Assembly (NCBI GenBank): GCA_027531255.1
Contig: JAPZRU010000006.1
Span: 62,001 to 126,000, forward strand
Direction: 5' to 3'
Source of the DNA: Steroidobacteraceae bacterium
GTDB lineage: Bacteria > Pseudomonadota > Gammaproteobacteria > Steroidobacterales > Steroidobacteraceae
Length of the DNA: 64,000 nucleotides
The notes under the pieces were generated by a model that saw only the letters and a list, made by a program, of their open reading frames with translations, had not been told where the DNA came from and did no database searches. This document shows, piece after piece, positions 52,818 to 60,570 of this stretch (position 1 is the first letter of the stretch; the number at the start of each line of letters is the position of its first letter). The translations under genes were made by a program, and so were the position numbers.

Positions 52818-54464
52818 TCAGGCGTGGCGCGCGCGCACGAGGTCGGCGGCGCGCTCCCCGATCATCACGGTCGGCGCGTGCAGGTTCCCCGAAGTGACCT
52901 CGGGGATCACCGACGCGTCCGCGATCGAAAGGCGGCGCACGCCGCGCACGCGCAGCTGCGGATCGACCACCGCGGCAGGATCGGATCCCATCCGGCAGGT
53001 TCCGCAGGCGTGGTAGCAGATCGAGGCCGCGTCGCGCACGAAGCGCTCCAGCGCGGCGTCGTCGGCCAGGTCGAACGCGGGCTGGAGCCGCCGGATCACG
53101 TGGCGCGCGAACGGCGGCGTGGACGCGATGCGGTCGACGAGCCGCACGCCCCGCAGCAGGCAGGCGACGTCCTCGGGATCGGCAAGCAGGTTCGGCACGA
53201 TGCGCGGCGGGGCGGCCGGATCGGGCGATCGCAGTTCCACGTGTCCCCGCGAGCGGGGGTGGCAGACCGACGGCGACAGGGAGTAGACGTCGAGGGCCCG
53301 CGTGAACGCGAAGCCGTCCTCGAGGTAGCCCCACGGTCCCGAGAACAGCAGCAGGTCCGGCTCGATCTCCTCCGGACGACTGCGCGCATAGCCCAGCACG
53401 TGAGTGCCGCAGGAGATCGCCTGGCCGGTGCGCGTCAGCCCGTACTGGAGCGCGGTGGCGAGCAGGCGGTGCCACCGCATCGCGGAGCTGTAGGTGCGAT
53501 CGCGCACTTCGTACTCGACGTAAAGCTCGGGGTGATCCTGCAGGTTGCGGCCCACGTCGGGGGAATCGACCTGGACGGGCAAGCCGAGAGCCTGCAGGTG
53601 GGCGGCGGGCCCGATGCCCGACAGCATCAAGAGTTGCGGCGAGCCGAAGGCACCGGCGCTGAGCACGACTTCGCGCCGCGCGCGGACGTACTCGCGGCGC
53701 CCTCCGCGCAGCAGCACGACGCCGCGAGCCTCGCGATCCTCGATCACCACCCGCTCGACGCTCGCCTCGGTGAGGATCGCGAGGTTGCGTCGCCCGCGCG
53801 CCGGACGGAGGTACGCGGCCGAACTGCTCTGACGCAGACCGCGTCGCTGGTTGGTCTGCGCGGGCCCGACCGCGGCGCCGTTCACCGCGTTGACGTCTCG
53901 CACCACGGGAACGCCGACGGCCGCGAACGCCGCCAGCAGGTCCGCCGTGTACGCGTGCGGCGAACGCAGTGCCTCGACGTGCACGGGGCCCGACTGCCCG
54001 CGCTCGGGGAATCCGGGGCAGTGCTCGGCGCGCAGGAAGTACGGCCGGACGTCGCCCCAGCCCCAGCCGGTCGCGCCGGCCCGCTCCCAGCGCGCGTAGT
54101 CCTGCGGCAGGCCGAGCGCGTAGATGACGCCGTTGATGGTGCTGCTGCCGCCGAGGACGCGCCCGCGGCGCCAGGTCTCCGTGCGACCCGCTCGCGAGGC
54201 GTCGGGCTCCGTCTCGTACAACCACGCATAGCGCGTCCAGTCGCGAACGAAGACCTGGCCGCCGGGCACCTCGAACTGCCACTGGCCGTCGGGGCCGCCG
54301 GCCTCGACCAGCAGCACGGACGCCGACGCGTCTTCGGAGAGGCGCGCGGCGACGGCGCAGCCGGCCGAACCAGCGCCGACGACCACGTAGTCGAACTCGC
54401 CCTGAGCCGGCGCCCTGCTCACCGCGTGGCTTCCGCGCTCACGGCCGGCGGGCGTAGTGCCCAT
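52818..54464 (-). CDS. GMC-family FAD oxidoreductase (choline dehydrogenase-like)
   Basis: A 548-residue flavin alcohol dehydrogenase. The FAD motif is YVVVGAGSAGCAVAARLSED, followed by the GMC signatures RVLGGSSTINGVIYALG and GAFGSPQLLMLSGIGP; the catalytic His and Asn are in CYHACGTCRMG and SGNLHAPTVMIGE. It would oxidise a primary alcohol to an aldehyde. The start MGTTPAGRERG is one of two nearby options (GTG of VSRAPAQG is the other). The start overlaps the 3' end of a broken secreted-protein gene by 26 bases. An adjacent aldehyde dehydrogenase remnant hints that an alcohol-aldehyde-acid route once existed here. Confidence 0.88.
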   Translation of the reverse strand: MGTTPAGRERGSHAVSRAPAQGEFDYVVVGAGSAGCAVAARLSEDASASVLLVEAGGPDGQWQFEVPGGQVFVRDWTRYAWLYETEPDASRAGRTETWRRGRVLGGSSTINGVIYALGLPQDYARWERAGATGWGWGDVRPYFLRAEHCPGFPERGQSGPVHVEALRSPHAYTADLLAAFAAVGVPVVRDVNAVNGAAVGPAQTNQRRGLRQSSSAAYLRPARGRRNLAILTEASVERVVIEDREARGVVLLRGGRREYVRARREVVLSAGAFGSPQLLMLSGIGPAAHLQALGLPVQVDSPDVGRNLQDHPELYVEYEVRDRTYSSAMRWHRLLATALQYGLTRTGQAISCGTHVLGYARSRPEEIEPDLLLFSGPWGYLEDGFAFTRALDVYSLSPSVCHPRSRGHVELRSPDPAAPPRIVPNLLADPEDVACLLRGVRLVDRIASTPPFARHVIRRLQPAFDLADDAALERFVRDAASICYHACGTCRMGSDPAAVVDPQLRVRGVRRLSIADASVIPEVTSGNLHAPTVMIGERAADLVRARHA

Positions 54465-54836
54465 CGTGGACCCGCCGCCACGTCGCCCCGCCATCGCTCG
54501 ACAGTTCCCAGTACTGGCGAACGCCGCCACCGGGCAGGGGCGACCAGGTCATCCGGTGCAGCCCCACGTACACGTCGAAGTGGTTGGTGCCGACGAGCAC
54601 GACCGACTCGCCCTGGCGCGTGCCGACCAGCGACAGGATCTCGCCGTCGTCGGTCACGAACGTCATGTGCCACCGACCCTGGCGCCCGTCGTAGAAGAAG
54701 CTCGCACGGCCGTGGCCCCCGAGCGCGCCCTTCCAGTTCTCGACGAGCAGGCAGCCGGCGCGGCGGCGCCGGCCGGCAGCGCGAGCGCGGTCGCCATCGT
54801 GCACGGGGCCAGCAACCGAACGAGCTTCGAGATCAT
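54439..54836 (-). pseudogene. Truncated, frameshifted secreted protein
   Basis: An ATG at 54836 begins a signal peptide (MISKLVRLLAPCTMATALAL) but the frame then breaks near 54750. The C-terminal part, in another frame, reads VENWKGALGGHGRASFFYDG, GRWHMTFVTDDGEI, RMTWSPLPGGGVRQYWELSS and DGGATWRRVHDGHYARR. This resembles small periplasmic proteins of about 160 residues with a repeated strand-turn pattern. The middle portion seems lost. It is probably non-functional. Confidence 0.6.
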
Positions 54837-54891
54837 GTCCGCAGCGCCTCCGCGCGCGACCCGCCGCAGGCCGTGTCCGTGGGTCTACATT

Positions 54892-54901
54892 GTGTCGACA
54901 C
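54892..54901. promoter_or_regulatory. Perfect 10-bp palindrome upstream of the CocE/NonD gene
   Basis: GTGTCGACAC, followed by a second CGACAC at 54907-54912, lies about 70-80 bases before the hydrolase ATG. It could be a GntR/TetR-type operator for the hydrolase-dgcN-dgcA operon. Confidence 0.3.
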
Positions 54902-54970
54902 TGGAACGACACGAACTGTAGCATGGACGGGTCCCGCGGAGCGCCACGCCCACCGCAAGGAGACGAGCCG

Positions 54971-56761
54971 ATGACGATCCTGAGCGACAATTCCGACGCG
55001 GCCCTCGGCGATGCCCCGTACGACGCGCGCTTCGTGCGCGTTCCCATGCGCGACGGCGTCGAACTCGGCGCCATCCTCTACCGGCCCTGGCCGCACCGTG
55101 GGCCGGTCCCGACGGTCATGGAGATGACGCCGTACCTGGCCGACATGCTGCACCAGGACGGGCTGATGTTCGCCCGCGCGGGCTTCGCGTTCCTCGCGGT
55201 CGACTGCCGCGGGCGCGGCGGTTCGGCGGGCGAGTTCCACCAGTGGATCCACGACGGCCCCGACGGCTACGACACGATCCAGTGGATCGCGGGCCAGCCG
55301 TGGAGCGACGGCCAGGTAGGCCTGGGCGGCGGCTCGTACACGGGCTGGAACCAGTGGATGATCGCCGGCACCCTGCCGCCGGCGCTGAAGACGATCGTGC
55401 CGTCCGCCGCGTTCATGGCCGGCGTCGACCTGCCGCTGCGCGGCATCGGCAACTCCTACATCTACCGCTGGCGGGTGACGCTCAAGGGGCACTCGATCTC
55501 CTGGAACCTCGCCGCCGACACACAGCTGTTCAACCGCCTCCAGAGCGATCTCTACGCGCGCAGCGCCTCCCTCCTCGAACTGCCGGGGATGCTCGGCTAC
55601 GAGGCCCCCGGCTGGGAGCAGGAGCTGACGCACACGGCCTGGGGCCCGCAGTGGGCTTCGCGCCGGCCTGCGGACGAAGCGCTCGCGCGCCTCGACATCC
55701 CGGTGCTGTCGCTGACGGGTCTCTACGACACCTGCCAGCGCGGCACGCTCGAGCATCACCGGCGTCTCGATCGACACGGCAGCGCTGCGGCCCGCGCGAA
55801 GAACTACCTCGTGATCGGCCCCTGGGACCACCGCGGAATGGAAGGCACCGACCAGGTGTACGGGCTCAAGTTCGGGCCTGCCGCGAAGCTGGACGTGCCG
55901 AAGCTCAAGCTCGACTGGTATCGCTGGGTCTTCGGGCTGGGCGAGAAGCCAGCGTTCCTCGATGCGCGGATCAAGTACTACGTGAGCGGCCCCGAGACGT
56001 GGCGGGGTGCTGACGAACTCGGTGCGATCCTCGGCCGGCCGCGCTCGCTCTTCCTCGCGTCGGACGGCTCGGCCGTCGACGTCTACCGCTCCGGCTGGAT
56101 GACGGACTCGCCGGCCGACACCCCGGCCGACGCGTTCGTGAGCGATCCCGCCGACCTGCGGCCGCTCGAGGCGGAACGACGCCTGAGCAACTCGCCGGAA
56201 CTCGCCTCGGGCGGCGGCGCGATGTTCCCGCGTGCCTACAACAGCCTGTTCTTCATCCTCGGCGGCGAGGACCCGACCAACGCGATCTTCTGCCACAATA
56301 CCTACGGTCAGGGCGTCGTCTACCACACGGCCCCGCTCGAGTCCCCGCTCGAGGTCGTCGGCGAGCCGGAACTACGCCTGTGGGTGACCTGCGACGCGCC
56401 CGACGCGGACCTCGCCGTGCTGCTGTACGAGGTGCTCGAAGACGGTTCCGTGATCTTCCTGTCGTCCGACCAGCTGCGCCTGCGCTACCGGAACGGCTCC
56501 GTGGCCGGCGAGCCGATGCCGCCGGACCAGCCGGTCGAACTGCGCCTCGGGCCGTTTCGATTCGTTTCGCGACGACTCGCGCGCGGCTCGCGGCTGCGGC
56601 TCGTTATCCGGGCGCCGGTCTGCTCCTTCATCCAGAAGAACCTGAACTCCGCGACGCCCGTGCACGAGCAGCAGCCGCACGAGGCACGGGTCGCCCGCAT
56701 CCGCGTGCTGCACGACCGCGAGCACCCCTCCGCCCTGCTGATCCCCGTCACCGGCCCGTGA
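54971..56761 (+). CDS. CocE/NonD family hydrolase (X-Pro dipeptidyl-peptidase S15 type)
   Basis: A 596-residue serine hydrolase with alpha/beta fold, helical cap and C-terminal jelly-roll. The triad is visible: Ser122 (GGGSYTGWNQW), Asp253 (LTGLYDTCQRG) and His287 (IGPWDHRGME). The family opening VPMRDGVELGAILYRPWP and FLAVDCRGRGGSAGEF are clear. It would cleave an ester or acyl-peptide bond. The start follows AAGGAG; an upstream in-frame ATG at 54890 is less likely. It is the first gene of an operon with the DgcN-DgcA-like pair (26-base gap), suggesting that it frees a D-glutamyl or similar product. Confidence 0.88.
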   Translation: MTILSDNSDAALGDAPYDARFVRVPMRDGVELGAILYRPWPHRGPVPTVMEMTPYLADMLHQDGLMFARAGFAFLAVDCRGRGGSAGEFHQWIHDGPDGYDTIQWIAGQPWSDGQVGLGGGSYTGWNQWMIAGTLPPALKTIVPSAAFMAGVDLPLRGIGNSYIYRWRVTLKGHSISWNLAADTQLFNRLQSDLYARSASLLELPGMLGYEAPGWEQELTHTAWGPQWASRRPADEALARLDIPVLSLTGLYDTCQRGTLEHHRRLDRHGSAAARAKNYLVIGPWDHRGMEGTDQVYGLKFGPAAKLDVPKLKLDWYRWVFGLGEKPAFLDARIKYYVSGPETWRGADELGAILGRPRSLFLASDGSAVDVYRSGWMTDSPADTPADAFVSDPADLRPLEAERRLSNSPELASGGGAMFPRAYNSLFFILGGEDPTNAIFCHNTYGQGVVYHTAPLESPLEVVGEPELRLWVTCDAPDADLAVLLYEVLEDGSVIFLSSDQLRLRYRNGSVAGEPMPPDQPVELRLGPFRFVSRRLARGSRLRLVIRAPVCSFIQKNLNSATPVHEQQPHEARVARIRVLHDREHPSALLIPVTGP

Positions 56762-56787
56762 GTCGCCACCCGAGAGATGAATCGCCG

Positions 56788-57816
56788 ATGAGCACGCTGG
56801 TAATCCAGGTCGAGCGGCCCTTCGTGGTCTTCCTGGGAGACGTCACCGACGACACCTACGCCAAGACCGGGCTCGGCCTGGTGCAATGGCGGCGCGAGGA
56901 CTGCCTCGGCCAGGTGCGCCTGCCCGGCGCGACCGTCGACGCGGGCGTACCCAACCTGACGATCGCGAGCGCGAAGGCCGCCGGCGCGCGCAGTCTCGTC
57001 TTCGGCGTCGCAGCGGTCGGCGGCGGGCTCCCGGAGCACTGGCTGCCCACGCTGCGCGACGCCGCGGCCGCGGGAATCGACATCGTGGCGGGCATGCACC
57101 TGCGCCTCGCCACGCTCCCCGGCCTCGCACAGGCCGCGGAGCGCGGCGGCGCGCGCCTCGTCGACGTGCGCGTACCGCCGCCCGGGCTGCCGGTGGGCAC
57201 GGGGCGCAAGCGCTCCGGGTTGCGACTGCTCACGGTCGGCACGGACTGCGCCTGCGGCAAGAAGTACACGGCGCTGGCGGTCGATGCCGAGTTGCGCCGC
57301 CGCGGGCTGAAGAGCGACTTCCGCGCCACGGGCCAGACCGGGATCATGATCGCGGGCGAGGGCCTGCCCATCGACGCCGTGGTGTCCGACTTCGTCACCG
57401 GCGCCGCCGAGGTGCTCTCGCCGGACAACGACGCGGACCACTGGGACGTCGTCGAGGGCCAGGGCGCGATCTTCCATCCGGGCTACCTCCAGGTCACGGT
57501 CGGCCTGCTGGTCGGCTCGCAGCCCGATGCGTTCGTGGTGTGCCACGACCCGACGCGCACCCACATCGCCGGCTGGCCGCACGTGCCGCTGCGCTCGATC
57601 GCCGAGGTGGTCGAGCGCACGATCGCCGTGGGGAGCCTCACCAATCCGTCGATCCGCTGCGTCGGCGTCGCGCTCAACACGTCGAAGGTGCCCGCGGCCG
57701 AGCGCGCCGCGCTGATCGATCGCTTCCACCGGGAAACGGGCCTGCCCTGCGTGGACCCGATCGCGAACGGCGTCGGCCCGATCGTGGACCGCCTGCTCGA
57801 GGAGTTCCGCTCATGA
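56788..57816 (+). CDS. DUF1611 protein, DgcN-like (D-glutamate N-acetyltransferase family)
   Basis: A 342-residue DUF1611 protein. The N-terminal domain (GDVTDDTYAKTGLGLVQWRR) leads to a P-loop-like C-terminal domain with LTVGTDCACGKKYTALAVDA, ATGQTGIMIAGEGLPIDAVV and VEGQGAIFHPGYLQVTVGLL. DgcN acylates D-glutamate so that DgcA can racemise it to the L-form, as shown for marine bacteria. The partner gene overlaps by 4 bases (ATGA), the usual arrangement for this pair. Assignment as DgcN rests on family and partner. Confidence 0.82.
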   Translation: MSTLVIQVERPFVVFLGDVTDDTYAKTGLGLVQWRREDCLGQVRLPGATVDAGVPNLTIASAKAAGARSLVFGVAAVGGGLPEHWLPTLRDAAAAGIDIVAGMHLRLATLPGLAQAAERGGARLVDVRVPPPGLPVGTGRKRSGLRLLTVGTDCACGKKYTALAVDAELRRRGLKSDFRATGQTGIMIAGEGLPIDAVVSDFVTGAAEVLSPDNDADHWDVVEGQGAIFHPGYLQVTVGLLVGSQPDAFVVCHDPTRTHIAGWPHVPLRSIAEVVERTIAVGSLTNPSIRCVGVALNTSKVPAAERAALIDRFHRETGLPCVDPIANGVGPIVDRLLEEFRS

Positions 57817-58796
57817 GACTGAGCCTGCACGGCGAGAGCTGGAACGCGATCACGCCGTTCCGCATCACCGGCCACACCATCGAGGCGTTCGAGTCGCTGG
57901 TCGTCGAGATCGAGGACGACGGCGTGATCGGGCGCGGCGAGGCACTCGGCGTCTACTACCTCGACGAGACGGTCGCCAGCATGGCCGCGCAGGTCGAGTC
58001 GATCGCGCCGCAGCTCGAAGCCGGCATCGACCGCCACGCGCTGCATTCGCTGCTGCCGCCGGGCGGTGCCCGCAACGCGATCGACTGCGCGCTCTGGGAC
58101 CTGGAGGCCAAGCGCGCCGGCCGGCGCGCTTGGCAGCTGGCCGGCGTCGAGCCGCGCCCGCTCGAGACCGTCTTCACCATCGGGATCGAGGCCACGCCCG
58201 AGGCCATGGCTGCCAAGGCCGCCGCGGCCGGCACGCACGGGCACGGGCTGCTCAAGGTGAAGCTCGACGGCACGCAGCCGCTCGAGCGGCTGCAGGCCAT
58301 CCGTCGCGCGCGCCCGGATGCACGCATCGTGGTAGACGCCAACCAGGGCTGGACCTTCGCCCAGCTGCAAGTCCTGGCCCCCGCCTTCGCCGACCTCGGC
58401 GTGCAGATGATCGAGCAGCCGCTGCCGCGCGGCGGCGACGCCGAACTCGAGGGCTTCCGCGCGCCGGTGCCGCTGTGCGCCGACGAGTCCTGCCTGCACC
58501 TCGGCGAGCTGGCGCAGGCGGCGCGACGCTACCAGATGATCAACATCAAGCTGGACAAGACCGGCGGACTGACGCACGCGCTCGAACTCGCCCGGGCCGC
58601 GCGCGCGAGGGGGCTCGGACTGATGGTCGGCTGCATGGGCGGCAGTTCGCTCGCGATGGCGCCGTCCGTGATGCTCGGCTGGCTGTGCGACCTCGCCGAC
58701 GTCGACGGACCGCTGCTCCAGAAGCGCGACCGGCTCGCGGGAATCCGCTTCGATCGCGGGCAGGTGTCGACGTTCGGCCCGGCGCTCTGGGGCTGA
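57813..58796 (+). CDS. Enolase-superfamily epimerase, DgcA-like (N-acetyl-D-glutamate racemase/dipeptide epimerase)
   Basis: A 327-residue muconate-lactonising subgroup enzyme. Catalytic and metal sites are in the standard places: KxK in GLLKVKLDG, Asp in VVDANQGW, Glu in MIEQPLPR, Asp in CADESCLH and Lys in NIKLDKTGG. The end motif LMVGCMGGSSLAMAP is typical of dipeptide epimerases. With the DgcN-like partner it should convert N-acyl-D-glutamate to the L-isomer; L-Ala-D/L-Glu epimerisation in peptidoglycan recycling is the alternative. It is translationally coupled to the preceding gene. Confidence 0.85.
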   Translation: MRLSLHGESWNAITPFRITGHTIEAFESLVVEIEDDGVIGRGEALGVYYLDETVASMAAQVESIAPQLEAGIDRHALHSLLPPGGARNAIDCALWDLEAKRAGRRAWQLAGVEPRPLETVFTIGIEATPEAMAAKAAAAGTHGHGLLKVKLDGTQPLERLQAIRRARPDARIVVDANQGWTFAQLQVLAPAFADLGVQMIEQPLPRGGDAELEGFRAPVPLCADESCLHLGELAQAARRYQMINIKLDKTGGLTHALELARAARARGLGLMVGCMGGSSLAMAPSVMLGWLCDLADVDGPLLQKRDRLAGIRFDRGQVSTFGPALWG

Positions 58797-58821
58797 GGCG
58801 CGGCCGTCGCCGCGAAGACCC

Positions 58822-59360
58822 TCAGAGCACGCGACCGGGATTCAGGATGCCGCGCGGATCGAAGTGCTGCTTCAGGCCGCGCATCAGCGCGATCTCGGGG
58901 TCCGAGCGCGTGTAGCCGGGCCACGGTCGCTTCAGTCGACCGATGCCGTGTTCGGCGGAAACCGAGCCGCAGCCGCGCAGGCCCCGGTACACGATTTCGT
59001 CGACCTGCGGCGTGCCGCCTCGTCCAGCGAGGCCGCGAGCACGGCATCGAGGGCTCGGCCGGCCTCGATCGCTTCGCACAGCGTCGTCTCGAGCCGCGCC
59101 CGATCGTGCGCCGGGTCGGTCGCTTCGATCTCGACCAGCGCGTAGTAGGCTTGCGGCGATCCGAAGGGGCTGGACTCCCCCAGTTCGCGCAGCGCGCACT
59201 CGAAGCAGTCCGACCGCATCGCCTCGAAACCGCCGAGCGTGCCTTCGGTGCCGATGAACAGATGCTTCAGCCTGCTGCGCCGCCTCGAGCCGCACGCCGG
59301 CGCCCACGGTCATCACGGCCGCGGAGCGGTCGACGAGCTCGCCGTATACGTCCTGGGTAG
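58822..59360 (-). pseudogene. Decayed FAD-linked oxidase (D-2-hydroxyacid dehydrogenase type)
   Basis: Pieces of one gene lie in different frames: DRSAAVMTVGAGVRLEAAQQ, then LKHLFIGTEGTLGGFEAMRS and YYALVEIEATDPAHDRARLE, then SVSAEHGIGRLKRPWPGYTR and GLKQHFDPRGILNPGRVL. The order is that of FAD-linked oxidases, but the FAD-binding half is missing, the segment between the first two pieces is deleted, and at least two frameshifts occur. It cannot make an active enzyme. Confidence 0.8.
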
Positions 59361-59384
59361 AGTTTGTCGACGTGCGGTCGCGGT

Positions 59385-60521
59385 TCAGCCGCCCGACAGC
59401 TCTCGGCCGATCAGCAACCGCTGGATGTCGGAGGTGCCCTCATAGATCTGGCAGACGCGCACGTCGCGGTAGATCTTCTCGACGGGATAGTCCTCGACGT
59501 AGCCGTAGCCACCGAGCACCTGCACTGCGGCGGAGGCGACGCGCTCCGCGCGCTCGGACGCGAACAGCTTCGCCATGCAGGCTTCCTTGAGGCACGGCCG
59601 ACCGGCGTCCTTGAGCGCCGCCGCGTGCAGCACCAGCTGGCGCGCCGCCTCGACGTCGGTCGCCATGTCCGCGAGCCGGAAAGCGACGGCCTGGTGATCC
59701 GTCAGCGGCTTGCCGAAGGCGCGTCGCTCGCGTGCGTAGGCGAGCGCGTGGTCCAGCGCCGCCTGCGCCATGCCGACGCTCTGCGCCGCGATGCCGATGC
59801 GGCCGGTCTCGAGGTTCGCGAGCGCGATGCGATAGCCCTCGCCCTCCGCCCCGATCCGCAGCCACTCGTCGACGTACACGTCCTCGTAGACGAGCTGCGC
59901 GGTGTCCGAGGCTCGCTGTCCGAGCTTCGCTTCGAGCCGGCCGACGCGCAAGCCCGGCGCGCCCCGCGGCACGAGGAACGCGGAGATCCCACGTTTGCCC
60001 GCCGCGGGATCGGTGACCGCGAACGTGATCGCGACGCCGGCGATGGCGCCCGAGGTGATGAACTGCTTGGTGCCGTTCAGCACGTAGCCGCCGTCGACGC
60101 GACGCGCGGTGGTGCGCAGATTCGCCGCGTCGGAACCCGCGTGCGGCTCGGTGAGCGCGAACGCGCCGATCATCCGGCCCGCGGCGAGCGGCTGCAGGCA
60201 CTCGCGCTGCTGACGCTCGGACCCGCACGCGACCAGGATCGCGCAGACCGGCGCGTTGTTGACGCTCATCAGCGTGGACACGCCGCCGTCGCCGGCCGCG
60301 ATCTCCATCAGCGCGAGCGCGTACGAGACGTAGTCTAGGCCGGCGCCGCCAAGCGACTCCGGCACGGTCATGCCGAGGAAGCCGAGAGTACCCATCTCGT
60401 CGAGCACGTCGCGCGGGATCGCGCCGGCCGCCTCCCACTCGCGCGCGTGCGGCGCGATCCGGGCGCGCGCGAACTCGCGCGCGGTGTCGCGCACCATCGC
60501 CTGGGCGTCGGTCAGGATCAT
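59385..60521 (-). CDS. Acyl-CoA dehydrogenase
   Basis: A 378-residue FAD enzyme forming the 2,3-enoyl-CoA from an acyl-CoA. Signatures are GAFALTEPHAGSDAANLRTT, GTKQFITSGAIAGVAI, GMAQAALDHALAYARERRAF, VQVLGGYGYVEDYPVEKIYR and the catalytic Glu in YEGTSDIQRLLIGR. The start MILTDAQAMVRDTAREF is the family start. It lies 49 bases downstream of the indolepyruvate oxidoreductase gene on the same strand, suggesting a shared operon for amino-acid-derived acyl-CoA. Isovaleryl, butyryl or arylacyl specificity cannot be read. Confidence 0.93.
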   Translation of the reverse strand: MILTDAQAMVRDTAREFARARIAPHAREWEAAGAIPRDVLDEMGTLGFLGMTVPESLGGAGLDYVSYALALMEIAAGDGGVSTLMSVNNAPVCAILVACGSERQQRECLQPLAAGRMIGAFALTEPHAGSDAANLRTTARRVDGGYVLNGTKQFITSGAIAGVAITFAVTDPAAGKRGISAFLVPRGAPGLRVGRLEAKLGQRASDTAQLVYEDVYVDEWLRIGAEGEGYRIALANLETGRIGIAAQSVGMAQAALDHALAYARERRAFGKPLTDHQAVAFRLADMATDVEAARQLVLHAAALKDAGRPCLKEACMAKLFASERAERVASAAVQVLGGYGYVEDYPVEKIYRDVRVCQIYEGTSDIQRLLIGRELSGG

Positions 60522-60570
60522 CGATCGAGTCTCCGTTCGGGCCGCTCGTGCACGCGGTTCGCGGGCGCCT

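Noticed and set aside
47266-58796. Considered as a complete microcystin degradation (mlr) locus
   Set aside because: mlrA, mlrB and mlrD are not in the window and M81 proteins are widespread in bacteria that do not degrade microcystin.
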